This document shows, one piece after another, positions 34,874 through 46,352 of a stretch of DNA of 64,000 nt. The notes below the pieces were generated by a model, which saw nothing but the letters and a program-made list of their open reading frames with translations, was not told the origin of the DNA and did not search any database. Source of the DNA: Chalara sp. BL73 (taxonomy: Eukaryota > Ascomycota > Leotiomycetes > Helotiales); contig CAKJVC010000097.1 of the NCBI GenBank assembly GCA_918026815.1, positions 248,001 to 312,000 of the forward strand, given 5' to 3'. Made by a program: the position numbers and the translations under genes. Every line of letters begins with the position of its first letter. Position 1 is the stretch's first letter.

Positions 34874-37526
34874 TCAGTATCCAGCATTTGGCATGTGAAT
34901 GAAATTCGACCGTTTCCAATCCTCTAAGTTCGAGAAGTAGCAAGCCGAAGCCTCTGTCACACGAACGCAGCTCGGATCCGATGCCTTGACAAATCTTCCA
35001 CATTTGCAAAACTCACTCATCATGGAATCTTCCACGAGAGGCATGTTCAAAGTTCGAGATCCTTCACTCAGTCCTTCCAATACAGAGCGTATGCTGAAGT
35101 TGTCTGAGATCCAGGGATCCCCTTCTTTGATACGGCGGTAGGTCAAAAGTTCTGTTTGGATAGTAGCCCAGAGAGTACCTAGAAGCTTGCTCTTACCATA
35201 AAAATTGACGATTCCTTCCTCTCCGATGTATTCAGATGGATCGTGCTCACATCTCTCCACTGAATCGTTTCGTGGCTCCTGCTGCGCAAATCGCAAGATT
35301 GCAAGGAAGGTGTCCCATCCGAGCCGAGCCTCAGCCGTCCAGCCAGTAGTGAATTCATGCGGCAGTTGATCTGCGAGTTCCACTGGATCAAAAGGGACGT
35401 GGCTACAGAAGCCCTCTTCATCGCCACGCAAAAGAGCAGTGATGGATATTTCGACCTTTCGCAATGGGTCCGCTCCATGAACCAACAGGCAAACCAAGCA
35501 TGCTAGAATCCCAAACAGGTTCTCATCCTCGCAACCGCTTCGAGCAAGATAGAAAGCCACAAGAACGAGAGAGTGAAGTGGTAGAAGTGTTAATTTTTGG
35601 CTACAATTTCCGCACCGCTTCGTGAAGAGTCCACTTGGAGTGTTGATATCTAGGGCGAAGAATGGAGAAAAGATTGTCACAATTGAGTGACATGTAGCCT
35701 GCACAGATGTATGACAGAACATGTGTTTCCATGAGATTGGAATGACGGGCTGGCCGCCGGAAAGGAGTGAGCGTACACAATGCGAATCTGCATCCCAGCG
35801 TCCACACACATCAACTTCTTCCCCATGGAAACGTTTGACTTTTCTCTGGCTGCTATCTATGGTTCCGGGTGTACAGCTGGTATGTGCTTTCAAAATATTG
35901 ATGAAAAGATTGTCTAGAACAGTGTACCCGAGGTCATTAACATACAGATTTTTAATCAAATGACGACCAGTGAAATTATGTATAATGGTGTCCAACACGT
36001 TGCAGCAGGCTGTGACTCCGTCCAAATAGCTCGTGGCGAGATGAAACGGATGTATCCTAGCAAGGTTCAGGTCGTTCAACAAATGCCGGCTCTTCCTGAT
36101 GATACCATAAAGGAGATCCACGTTTCGAGCCATGATAGCAAAGCTGATGGCCTCTTCAAGAAGCTCGGCAGGAGAACGACTTGCAGCCTTGATAAGTTGG
36201 CCAGCTGAAAATGGCAGGTCTTTCACATCAATATTACTAAAGCTGTTTGATTGTAAAGCTTCTTGGAGATGGTCAACCAAGTCCCGGCTGCCTGCGTTGC
36301 CTGGCCATGGAGACCAACTGTCAGGATCACCTAGATCAAAATTTTCCTGTGCATCTTCGGGAAACTCTGGAAAATCATCGTACTCAATATTGTCGTCTCC
36401 AATGTGTATACTCCAGCGGCAGAGCAAAGGTGGCTTGCTGGTGTCTCGTATGCATTCTGACTCATCTGGAATATTTATACCGGACATAGCAATGTCGCTA
36501 GGAATCCCGGCAGATGCGGCGGGTGTGTTAGGAGAGGTAGTGGTATCTTGGAACTCCGAGAAACCAAGAAGACCTGGAGACCAATGTCTTGGGCCCTTTC
36601 CCCAGTATTTGACTGTAGTGAACGAGAACAGCCAGAATTGATAAAGCCAGGTAGTTGAAATTCTGTAATATGGTCAGACTCATGAATAAGAGTGGATACC
36701 ACACTCAAGCTTACTTTCTTTCATGGATCGGCATGTCTTTCATGAAATCAATGTTCATTCCCTGTATAAGAAACCTCGCCCTGTCGCTGTAACTTTTGTC
36801 TCGTATAGCTACTGTTGTCGGGGTTGGACCAGCCATGGGAGTTGGAGCATTTCTTGGCGAAGGTCTGCTAACCATGTCATTGCGGGGACTGAATACTGAT
36901 AAGTCGCTAGGTGTTGATGCACTCCCCCCAAAAGGCGATGAAGCATTCATGCTGAGAGCAGAAGACGTGTTGTACGCTTTGTACGGCAGATTCCAATATG
37001 TGAAGCTATAACGACAAATCTTATTAGAAGCAAAACCCTTCTCGCTTTGATGGCGCACTTACACATTACCTCTGAGTTGCAAGTCTTGTTCCAACTTGGC
37101 TTGGGTATCCAAATATCGCCTTAGTCGCTTCTTGGGGACATCTTTACCCTTGTATCTCACGCCACCGACATCCGTGCCATCGCGGGTTCTCTTCCCAATC
37201 GCTTTGATGGCTTGCTCTTTCTTCGATGACGAAATATTTTTCGAGATGCCCCATTTTTTGAGGTGGTATTTGTACTGCCGAATGCTGAAAGACTTAGCCG
37301 TAAGAACGTTGCAAGCTCTAGTTAACGATGAGAACGAAATATTGGAGTCCTACTTTGCATCAAATTTATAATGTGTTTTCATGTGCTCTGTGGTTGCTTC
37401 GACGGTATTTCCGTCATCGACGTGGAATCTTATGATCGTGGCCTTGTGACAATCCCATCTTTTTGCAAAAGGAACACTGAAGAAATACGGATCGGCATCT
37501 TGTGGGCCATCAACAATATTGGTCAT
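34874..37526 (-). CDS. Clr5-domain protein, 824 aa
   Basis: Exons 37526-37354, 37284-37063, 37005-36715 and 36662-34874 join in phase with introns of 69, 57 and 52 nt. The N-terminal Clr5 domain, about residues 20-75, reads FAKRWDCHKATIIRF and, across the first splice, FDANIRQYKYHLKKWGISK. In fission yeast Clr5 is a nuclear silencing factor, but the domain is greatly expanded in filamentous fungi and mostly uncharacterised. A basic region and a Ser/Pro-rich linker (residues 130-230) follow. The long C-terminal region has weakly ankyrin-like helices (ARIHPFHLATSYLDG, LYVNDLGYTVLDNL) and a Cys-containing block (RCGNCSQKLTLLPLHSLVLVAF) common in this family. DNA or chromatin binding is family-based inference. 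The gene looks intact. Confidence 0.85.
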
Positions 37527-38968
37527 AATGTCTTTGAAGTTGCAGCATTCAATTTAGAGAAAAGGGGATGTCGATTGTATTGGACAGGTAGTGTGGAGGA
37601 AAAGGCAATGAAAGAGATGAGCCTTCATAAGCACGTTTGGGAAATGAATAGACAGGGCTGTGTATGAGCTCTTTTTTGGCCTCAGCTACCCAAGGTCTGC
37701 TGCATAAGTGGTCTCCCCATTTCCTTTTCCATGCGTAACAGCATCCTGTTGTGCATGGCGGTGAGCATCGGGAGTATCGAGTTCGCCCGACTGAATCAAA
37801 CGGTTGATGTTGGCAGTGGATGCCAGTTGGCAGGGCTGCCTAATCGTCGCCTATGAGGTGCATTTGTGGCTTGCTTGGGGCCCGTTTTGCGGCCTCTGAT
37901 TCATGTAACTTGCATGCAACAAAAGGACAATAGCGAATAGGAGGCTTCGAGTTGTGCTCCTAAAGGATGTGGCGCTCAAACCTAGCTTGAAAAAATATCA
38001 GCCATATTATGTCCTGCACGCCACATGTCGTATGGCCGGCCCGACACAAAAGTACACTCTTCAATCAATGCGACCCATTTTTCGCGAAACTTCCCCCAAC
38101 GAAAAGTTGAGGCTGAATTTGCAATGAAATATAGCAGACCCTTGTCCAACAAAAGGACAATCTCGAATTATAGACAATCTCCATAGATAGCCTAACACTA
38201 GGGTCGCACAAAGTTGGCAACAGTTGATAGATCACGATCCTCCTCGGAACAAACTTCTTGATTGCCTCCAACCATGCAAAGCCACTTCGATTTTCTCTAA
38301 TCTGGTCAGCTGGACAAAGGGACACTGAGCAATGAGAGGAGATATGTCCGCTTGCATATCCTAAAGTAAAGCTCACCAGCTGGTTTGTTCCAGTAGTAAC
38401 CCCCGCTAGTGTTGTTAATTCCAGCATTTTCCGGCATTTTTGCTGATGGATGCTTCAAAAGGTTAATTGGAAACCCCTGCTATTGTGCCCGATGACGATG
38501 TAGAGTCTCTTTACGATGGCTGGCAATGGATAGGACACCTTTATTTAGTGGGTGGCAGACGAACCTTACGAGTTTTTTGCCTGCTTTCATCATATCTAGT
38601 GTAGACAGTGAAAATTTTGTATCCCTATAAAAACTGGTCTTCCTCTCCTTCTGTTTACTGCTTGAATTCCATACAGCATCCTTCACTTTTATCCTTATCC
38701 TATACTTAACTTTCATCAGAACCTAATCGCTCTACCGATATTACATAAGATCGCCTTGCCTATATCCATCCTGCCGCGACTTCTTGAACACTTCAATCGA
38801 AAGGCGATTGGTGTTCACAGTTAGCAACAATCATTAACACTCTGTATCTATTCTCTTTGCTTTATACTAGACCTTTCCTTAAATCCCACCGCGTCCAATC
38901 CAACTTTAGACCTCCGGAACTCAATCCCGAACGCAATTCAAGGCCGAGATCCTCACTTAGCTTCCGAG
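37527..38968. other. Intergenic, 1.4 kb
   Basis: This region lies between the divergent starts of the Clr5 gene and the small gene at 38969, so it probably holds both promoters. A CT-rich stretch just before 38969 fits a fungal 5' leader. No gene is seen inside. Confidence 0.45.
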
Positions 38969-39281
38969 ATGGCAAAGAAGTCAAGCAAGAAAGACAGTGA
39001 AGCTGGCTACCCTAACACTCAAAAGTACTTTATCGCTTTTCCTCTCCAAAATTAAATAGCTGAGGGCCCTTTCTTGGAGAAAACTACTGACATTCATTAT
39101 TAGGTCATCCCGCACCTCTTCCTCAAACACATACCTCAACCCCTCCTCCTCCCACGCCAACTCCTCAGTAAGCTCCTCGTGGACTCGCTACTCAGACGGA
39201 AAGAAATCATGCCCAAAACACCTTCAAGACCACAAGCATGACCTTCAAGGCATAGGTGCACAGTTCGCTGACGCCTCCTAA
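38969..39281 (+). CDS. Small protein of unknown function, 77 aa
   Basis: Exons 38969-39024 and 39104-39281 flank a 79-nt intron (GTACTT to TTATTAG) and join exactly in phase. The N-terminus MAKKSSKKDSEAGYPNTQK is basic, the middle is a Ser-rich stretch, and the end reads WTRYSDGKKSCPKHLQDHKHDLQGIGAQF. There is no signal peptide or membrane segment. A CT-rich leader precedes the ATG. The composition suggests a soluble, partly disordered protein. I know no function for it; the gene call rests on the frame agreement over the intron. Confidence 0.6.
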
Positions 39282-41567
39282 AATCGTTTTGTCTCATCTT
39301 CGAGTCGCTCAAGCTTTTGAACTACAGAATTCGTTATCAGCTTTGAGTTGTATAAAGGATAATTGTCTAGGATAGAGATATTGGAATGTGGAACAGTATA
39401 GTTAAGGTGGGAATAAATACTTGACTTGAAAACCAAGACAACACGACTTTCAACGTAATTCGCTATACATTTCATCCTTCTACCATATTGTTTAAATTCA
39501 CATTATGCATTCTGCAATACCCTTTGGAGATGTGTCCGGGAATTTATGTACACCCTTTATTCCTTGAATTGACAAGAAACCATAGTATGATGACTGCTTC
39601 GACACTTAACTTGAAAGCGGGGCATTGAGATTAGGGAGCCAGATGTATGATGTCATTGTATTGCACTGCTTTCGCAAACCCTTTTGTAGAAACAACACAC
39701 CGCATAATGCTGATGCTCAGGTCTTGCTATGCATTTCCTTTTTCCCCTTTAGAAAGCCAAATGTTCTGTTAAACGCCTTGATTATCCCGCTGTAAATTAT
39801 ATTGTTATCCCGAAACGTTCTGCTAAAAATTGCTTTGTTTTTAATTGGGGAAATAGGCTGGAAGCTTTGGAGCTAAATTCTTTAGATTCGCAAAATTTGT
39901 TGCAAATTCTGCAATGATATTTTCAAACTTTATTTTTATCCATCTGGCCAATTTTCGTGTTGGTAATCTCCGCATGCGTCCCGGTATACCACTGCCGCAG
40001 CGTACTTGTTTCCCAGATTCCCAGCTAGTCGGAATCAAGCCTGGTGCTCTAGAATGCTCCCGAACGGGGCGAAGCCGATCTGATCTTGCAGTACTGGTCG
40101 AATTGATGGCCCGCCCCATCGAGCACGAGCGCGATTTATGGCGTCTGGAGCTCGGAGCTTTGGAAGTCAGGACATGTTTTCTTATTTTAAATTGCGTTAA
40201 CCAAGCCCGCCAGACTTTCGGACATTGTGGAATTGGTTGGTGCTGTTTGTATCACTTTCGTGATGCTTTTTGGTTTTGATAACTTATATTCACTCAAGCC
40301 AGTTACCCACGAGGCACGTAGCACCGCGATCTCTGCGCAGTGCTAGTATACTCGTGGTAAGTCGCCGACTTGTTCTTGATTTGTATTTCGTCTATTGTTA
40401 CGTACAGAAGTATATGCGCGTGTGGTCCACAGGTACTCTTCATTGCAAATGTCCCTTTTGAGTTAGATGGATAGAGGCATGTGCAAAAGCCCATCTAAGA
40501 GCTTGAGAACTATTTCATCAGAATCACAGTGATTGGAACTAGTCGTTCCCATGGTATACCTTGCGAAGAGCATAGGGTGTTACAGAGAATAGACCTGGAT
40601 CGTGACAAGACACGACAGCGTGGCCTGGACTGCAAGCATAAAAATCGGTGCTTGCTTTCCTTTTACCAGAAGTGTAAATTATGTATATTTTGCACAACAC
40701 AATTTTCCCCGAAACATCCTGGCTAAGTTGAGCAAAATCGATGTCGCCGACTGCAAAGTACTTGCAATGATGAAAAAATAGGGCAGCGATTTATGGCAGG
40801 TTGTTACTTGTTAATAACTGATAGAAGCGTTTCCAGCTTCATGCATGATCTCTTGATTGAATCATAGACGAACCCATGCACTCTCATGCTTCTCGCGCAG
40901 ACTGCTTTCACCACACTCGGCTGTTGCATAATCCAGTAACCCTCTGCAAGGATATTTATTTCTGCTAACTGTCGGTCACGCTTTTCTAAACTTGTGCCTT
41001 GCCTGAGTTAGTCTTCACCCGTTGCCCAGAGTTCGCTCCATTTACTATTAATAGTAGTCAGAAATCGCTTCTGGGGAAGACGTACCGCCACGCATCTCAA
41101 TACTGCAGGATCCCTGCTTACGGGAGCCATGCTCCAAAGGAATTGATGCTCGAGCCAACCGAACTTTTTTTTTGGATAAGCATAAAGACTTTATACTTGT
41201 TCTTCGCCCAAATACAGCCTTCGGTCGATAATGGTGGAATGCTAGTCAGGTAACCATTGAACGACACTTGTCTGAACCTCCACTATCCATCTTGTCTATC
41301 ATGTTATTACTGCCTACCATTGTTAGTATGACGTTATATTGGCATAGTTTGCATGAATCTCTGGAAATTAAAGCCTAACTCTAGCGGAGTGGAAAACGAA
41401 TGTACGAATATGATGCACGTGACAACCATAACCTAACTCTATATGCTCATATACCTCTCCGCATCGCTTCATCTAATACCAAAGCCTCTTAAATTTGTTG
41501 CTTCAACTTCCATCGACACCAGAACCTAGTCCGGTGTATTCTTAAATCTCCTAGAGAGGGGGATCAT
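39282..41567. other. Intergenic, 2.3 kb, no supported gene
   Basis: Open frames on both strands at about 39841-40279 overlap and have no domain. There is a poly-T tract near 41166-41175. I see no repeats or RNA genes that I can support. Confidence 0.4.
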
Positions 41568-42127
41568 GTAGCGGTTGCAAAACAGACGAGGCTCGCCTTC
41601 TCTATTGAAGTGCCGATATTCCAGCATTTAGCAACGCACCCGAGGATTATGAGGTATGTTTACAACTACCACGGTATACATACCTCTATTCGTTAATTGG
41701 CGATCCCCAGGTACCCGGGAGAGCATGGCAAAGGGTTACTCCTTAGCCAGATGTGAAACGACCAAGCCCATTGGCCCGATTTGGCTTAGCCGCTCTTGGC
41801 GACAGGACCCTATTTTTATGACTCTAGATAGTTGATTCTATTAGCTCTACAATCAAATTCGTGCGCGCTATTCTACAACCTATTCTGTGATGAGATCACC
41901 TACAACCTATCCGTTTGACACCAGACTTCCAAGCATATATCAACGCAGATAATTCATCAATCAAACATTCTCAACGCAACAAGTCGATAGAAGCCGTTAG
42001 CTATATTCACTGCTGTGGCACGAAACATTCAGATCCCCGTCTTGAAAACTTCCTTGTGCACGAAACGGTACCAGAATCCCTCGAATTATTACCTTGTTAT
42101 ATCGCCGGAACGGATGCGAAAAGTTGA
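41568..42127 (+). pseudogene. Second kinase-like pseudogene
   Basis: Kinase N-lobe text appears at 41568-41655 (LAFSIEVPIFQHLATHPRIM), interrupted by an intact-looking intron (GTATGT at 41654 to CCCAG at about 41710), then YPGEHGKGLLLSQM followed by a TGA. After about 140 bases of degraded sequence the C-lobe resumes: FQAYINADNSS, EAVSYIHCCGTKHSDPRLENF (catalytic loop HSD kept) and LVHETVPESLELL, and then a stop replaces the DFG region. It belongs to the same family as the relic at 31510-32116. It is not functional. Confidence 0.65.
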
Positions 42128-42153
42128 AATTTGGGATTAATACTATGTTAAGC

Positions 42154-43143
42154 TTACTTACTAAGGCTGATCCAGAAATCCTCGATTAGTCGGGCGACTT
42201 CTGGCACCCTTTCTCTCACAACTCCATGTCCCACTTGCGGAACCACTGCAACATTCCGCATCCCAACATCGTGTAAGTCCTGCACCCTGCACACGCCGTC
42301 CAGCTCTCCTAAGATACATAGACCTTTGATACCCTTTTTTGCCGCTTCAGCAAATTCAGCATGTTTATCCAAGGCCCCCGCATCCCTGAAAATGCCTACT
42401 ACGCTTGCCATGTGGCCTTCATGCTCCTTCATTTGCCAATCTCGAACTGCCTCCGCAACTACTTCGCCTCGTCCAACTCTCTCCTTCCAATCTGAAGGGA
42501 CAATTAATTGCCCTCCTTCTAGAAACTCCAAAATCCACGCTCGCGCCAGCTCCTCCAATCCTTCACCGCCGTGCAAGTAACTTCTCTGCAATTCGTTAAA
42601 TTGTGTTGCGCGGATTAGACCCGCTGGCGCAACCAGTACCATAGACGCAACACGTTCAGGGTGTGCAGCCGCGAAAGTCGCTGTCGTTGACCCGCCAAAC
42701 GAATAGCCAACGAAATGGGCATCTTTCCACCCAAGCTGCACCATTAGGGTCTCTAGCAGCGCATGAAAGAGCGCCGGGTCGTGCGGTACAAACGGCGTAT
42801 CCGTGAGCCCGTGGCCCCACAGGTCAACAAGTACACATTGTGCATATGGAAAACGTGAAGACAGTGTGCTTGCCAATGGCTGCAGGCCGATCGCAGGCGT
42901 CTGGACACCGTGCACGAAAAGCACACGGGAAATCACACTTGTGCGGTCTGAGGGTGGGAGAGATGTGGGCGGCAGCTCGTAATATGCGGCTTTGCCACTT
43001 GGCGTCTGCAAATATGATGCTCGTGGCAGCAGTTTACCAAAGGCCGCGACGAAGGCGGCTTCAGATGGAGCCTGGATTGGCCGCGGCGCATCGCCAGCCT
43101 TCGCTGTCCCAGGTCGAGGTAGCACGATTGAAGTGTTTGACAT
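42154..43143 (-). CDS. Alpha/beta hydrolase, 329 aa
   Basis: This is one uninterrupted exon from an ATG at 43143. The fold is clear: LFVHG at 75-79 (oxyanion loop), DLWGHG around 107-112, the nucleophile elbow GYSFGG at 146-151 with Ser148, and APAGLIR after strand 6. The acid is probably Asp282 (LGELDG) and the base His306 (VGHGVV). It has no signal peptide, so it is probably cytosolic. The substrate cannot be read from the sequence; esterase, epoxide hydrolase-like or C-C hydrolase activity are all possible. Its start lies 368 bases from the left end of a solo LTR. Confidence 0.9.
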   Translation of the reverse strand: MSNTSIVLPRPGTAKAGDAPRPIQAPSEAAFVAAFGKLLPRASYLQTPSGKAAYYELPPTSLPPSDRTSVISRVLFVHGVQTPAIGLQPLASTLSSRFPYAQCVLVDLWGHGLTDTPFVPHDPALFHALLETLMVQLGWKDAHFVGYSFGGSTTATFAAAHPERVASMVLVAPAGLIRATQFNELQRSYLHGGEGLEELARAWILEFLEGGQLIVPSDWKERVGRGEVVAEAVRDWQMKEHEGHMASVVGIFRDAGALDKHAEFAEAAKKGIKGLCILGELDGVCRVQDLHDVGMRNVAVVPQVGHGVVRERVPEVARLIEDFWISLSK

Positions 43144-43510
43144 CTCGTTGACAAATGTGAGATAGTGAGAATTTAGGTCACTTGGGCGAAAATATTTGCT
43201 TAGGGTGGTAAAAAGACATTACCAAGCGCTCAAAATTTTATTCTGACCTCATTAAGAGAAAAGGTTGCGCAATGGAATTCTCTCGACGGTCATGTGATGT
43301 AGTATTAATAATGTGATTATGATTACTCATCAGCTATTTGTTTACTTGAGAGGATCAGGAGCTAGGTTTACACATAACAATACAACACTTCCAATAAACA
43401 TGATTTGGCTACAACCTTGTGCACATTTGACAAGGGTATTAACTTATATATACAAAACATCTTATCATAGTTGCACAGATTTTATTACCTTGAACTTCAG
43501 AGGCCGGTAG

Positions 43511-43684
43511 TGTCATGTCGCGTGCTCCCCAGCACACGTGACCCATATTAGGCGAGCTCGCCGAGCGTCTCGTGTATATATAGCCTGCTCTCCTCGAGCT
43601 TCCTCTTCCTTCCTTAGCTATAGATACTCGTATAGCACCACCGCTGCCCTCTGTATCTGTAGATCCACAGCTCGTGCCGTGACA
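43511..43684 (+). mobile_element. Solo LTR, family A, with target duplication GGTAG
   Basis: This 174-bp unit starts TGTCATGT and ends CGTGACA. It is flanked by GGTAG at 43506-43510 and again at 43685-43689, a perfect 5-bp target duplication. It contains a TATA-like GTATATATAG in the middle, as in LTR promoters. A diverged copy lies at 46181-46347. There is no internal retroelement sequence, so it is probably left by recombination between two LTRs. Confidence 0.8.
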
Positions 43685-43689
43685 GGTAG

Positions 43690-45190
43690 ACGGTCTTGAG
43701 GACTAATTCCGGTCCGGAGATTTTTATAGAATGTGGGTAGATTTTCACCTATGCGTGGAGTCAAAATTAATTTGATCCTACGCAAAAGGGAATGCGACCC
43801 ATTTTAAGATATCAATAATTAGCCACCTTCGTGATCGAACCTCTCCTTCGACAGCCTTGTCACATCGTCGCGACAAGTAACCCATCCTCCTGATATTATC
43901 CTGAATTGTTGACAGCGCTCTGGTCATCGCGCGATTCGGTTGGCGTCGTTATGGGATTTATCAATCGCTCCATGCCTTCTTCCTACTCTCAAATCGTTCT
44001 CTGGAAGCTTGTCCCAAATATGCTATTGTCAGGTTGTAAGATCTCGTCGGAAGAGCTGTCGTATATTAGAAAGGAATTGCTAGTAAGTTTGATAACGCGA
44101 CTTCATAGCGAATGCAAATCTGAGGGTTTCCCGTAGATAATTGCAGAAGTCGGCAAGAACGCCTACTAATTTGCAAATCAATTGAAACGCCATCAAAAGC
44201 CTTACACTGGTTCACTTGTGCCATCATCGGATCCATCGAAGAAACGTTGCCAGCAACAGCAAATCCAAGTCCATGAGGACTATTAAATACCTTCACTCTT
44301 CCAACGTTTAATAACGTGTACAGTAAAGTTTCGACCTGTATGAGTACCTATCTCATCTAAATTAAGGAGAATGCGGTTGCATTGGTCGTTGAAAATAAAA
44401 TAGCAAATGATGGCTAGGGCAGGTATACCGCTAGAAGAGGACTAGGCATTTGTTGTAATACAACTACTGGTTAGGCCAGGTTAGAGTTTGTATTATCGCC
44501 CAGGAGTTATTATAGAAGGAGAATCATTGAAGTCAAGTGCTATCTAGTCAGTTTGATTGGTTCTATCTGCAAGGTTATCTAGAGTCCAAGATGCTAAAGG
44601 AAACCTTGGCAAAATCTGTTGCCCATTTAACTCAAGCCCCAAGAGCCCGAGTCCTAAGTCGTTGTTTCCCTGGCTTCTTGTGTTTACCCACGGATAGATA
44701 ACAGGTTGAGGCCCCTCGAGAGCCTCCGACTCCGTGGGAGTCTGGGATAGTCGGCTAAGTCTGGGATATCCACGACATATCGGCAGTCTTGCAGTTTGCC
44801 GAGCGAAAACGCCATGAGAAACCTTGATGCCATTAATAATTTCCCACGTCCCGACAGCCAACACCATCTTACTTCCTGTATTACATTTTACCTCTTCCAT
44901 CTCATCCCCCTAATTTTGCATCTCCCTACGTCTCATCTCTTTTAATCTCGTCTTCTTATCGTTTACCAGTCGTTGTCTCAGCTTCCAGACTTTCCCCTTC
45001 TGCGCATTCTTTAAACATTTCCCCTCAAGCTCAATCAATCTTTTCCCCCTTGCTACCAGTGTCTCCTAATCCTTCCCCAGAATTTAATTCCTTATAATAC
45101 TCTCTAGCGTTGCTAGGGGCCAGGTGTACTTAGTCAATTTGGGCCGCAGCTTTTCGCCTCCCAGCTGAGGGTTCTTCTCATGCATCCGGT
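43690..45190. other. Non-coding, probably degraded repeat DNA
   Basis: A minus-strand frame at 44900-44544 has no known domain, and surrounding text is broken by stops. Together with the flanking LTRs it looks like old retroelement sequence. Confidence 0.35.
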
Positions 45191-46175
45191 CTATGAGTAG
45201 CTTGTCCTTATCCTTATTGCTTTCTTCTGTATAAAGTGCACTTTACTGCATCCTTGTTTTTGAGGTTTTGGATGCTTTTTTGTATTGTGCTGTTTAGTGC
45301 TACAATTTTTATATACCTCTTTTAATTTACAAGTTTTCGACAAGTAACTGTAGTAGTAACATTTAAAGTACCATTTAATAATGTACTTGCGATTATACAA
45401 CTGAGTTATTTTTGGCTGGCTGCTTTATATAGCGGTTCTAGTTATTAGCAGACGGTTTGCAATTCGCAGATTTTTAAATTTGACGACTATTGCGTTGGCT
45501 TGCTTGCTTTCTTTCTGTTTCTTTAGCCATTGGCTGTTTTTGCATTTTATGTGTACAAGAAAATGTTTTTATTTCGTAGTATTTTGGCGACTTTAATTTA
45601 ATTTTTCGAGTTAGTCTGTGACTTTTGTTGTCACGGCCCTGGTCCTATCTCGCTTAGAGCCCCTGCGCCTCGACCTGACACCACAAGGCCGACTCGCTTA
45701 GACTGGCCCTGGCCCGTCTCCTGCATATAAAGTGCTGCTCTCCTTCCCTTCTGTCTGTAGCTTGTTCTTTTCGTTATAATAATTAATAGCCGTTCATACT
45801 TTTGAGTCCTTCTCCCTGAGATCTACGGATCGAGATCCCTGTTCGCCTTGACTTGTTACATTTGTAGTCATTGTATGTTCGCGGGGGCTGTACGCTATTG
45901 CTGATAATTTTAAAGTAGGATATTTGTTAGTTGACGTTTCTAAAGATATACTTAGAAGTATCTGGTCTTTATTGAACCTTTGCTGATAATGCTGGGTCGT
46001 TTATTTGAATTCGAATTTCGAAAAAGTCGTTGCAGGCTTCCGTCTGGGAAGTTGCCTTATTTTTGTTGTAATCTGTTCTTAGTGCTGCTGTTTTATTACT
46101 CGCGGCTTGTGCCCAGCTTCTTTCCCTGTTACCTCTTTTTTGTATGATTTGCCCTTTTTTCGGTAAGACATGCCG
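45191..46175 (-). mobile_element. Probable LINE ORF1 (gag-like) relic, heavily RIP-damaged
   Basis: Minus-strand text on both sides of the family B LTR reads like a non-LTR retroelement ORF1. At 46170-45969 there is RERSWAQAASNK and IQINDPALSAKVQ. At about 45500-45191, ANAIVVKFKNLRIANRLL is followed by a zinc-knuckle-like segment, FKCYYYSYLSKTCKLKEVYK, where Tyr stands at expected Gly or Cys positions. Stops are frequent and the region is AT-rich, as RIP would leave it. The assignment rests on motif resemblance only. Confidence 0.45.
45629..45860 (+). mobile_element. Solo LTR, family B, with target duplication TTTGT
   Basis: This 232-bp unit starts TGTCACGGCC and ends CTTGTTACA, with TTTGT directly before (45624-45628) and after (45861-45865). 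It has a TATA-like ATATAAAG in the middle. It is unrelated to family A except in general form. It sits inside what seems to be a LINE relic on the other strand. Confidence 0.8.
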
Positions 46176-46180
46176 GAAGC

Positions 46181-46347
46181 TATCACATCCCCCGAATAAC
46201 ACGTGACTCATTGTAGCGAGCTCCCAGAACCCCTCACGTATATAGAGCCCGCTCTCCTCGGGCTCCTATTTCTTCCTTAGCTTTAGACTCTCGTATTATA
46301 CTACCGTTGCCCACTCTATCTATAGATGCACAGCGCGTATCGTGACA
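46181..46347 (+). mobile_element. Solo LTR, family A, second copy
   Basis: It aligns over its whole length with the copy at 43511-43684 (shared CACGTGAC, GAGCTC, GTATATA, GCTCTCCTCG and the end CGTGACA). Its first bases are TATCACAT instead of TGTCATGT, a G-to-A change in the terminal TG. The flanks are GAAGC at 46176-46180 and GAAAC at 46348-46352, a target duplication with one G-to-A difference. Confidence 0.7.
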
Positions 46348-46352
46348 GAAAC

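Noticed and set aside
39841..40279. Overlapping frames on both strands
   Set aside because: Neither has a domain, a good start or introns; coding on both strands is unlikely.
43511..46347. One complete LTR retrotransposon bounded by the two family A units
   Set aside because: Each unit has its own target duplication, and the DNA between has no gag-pol text in one direction, so they are two separate solo insertions.
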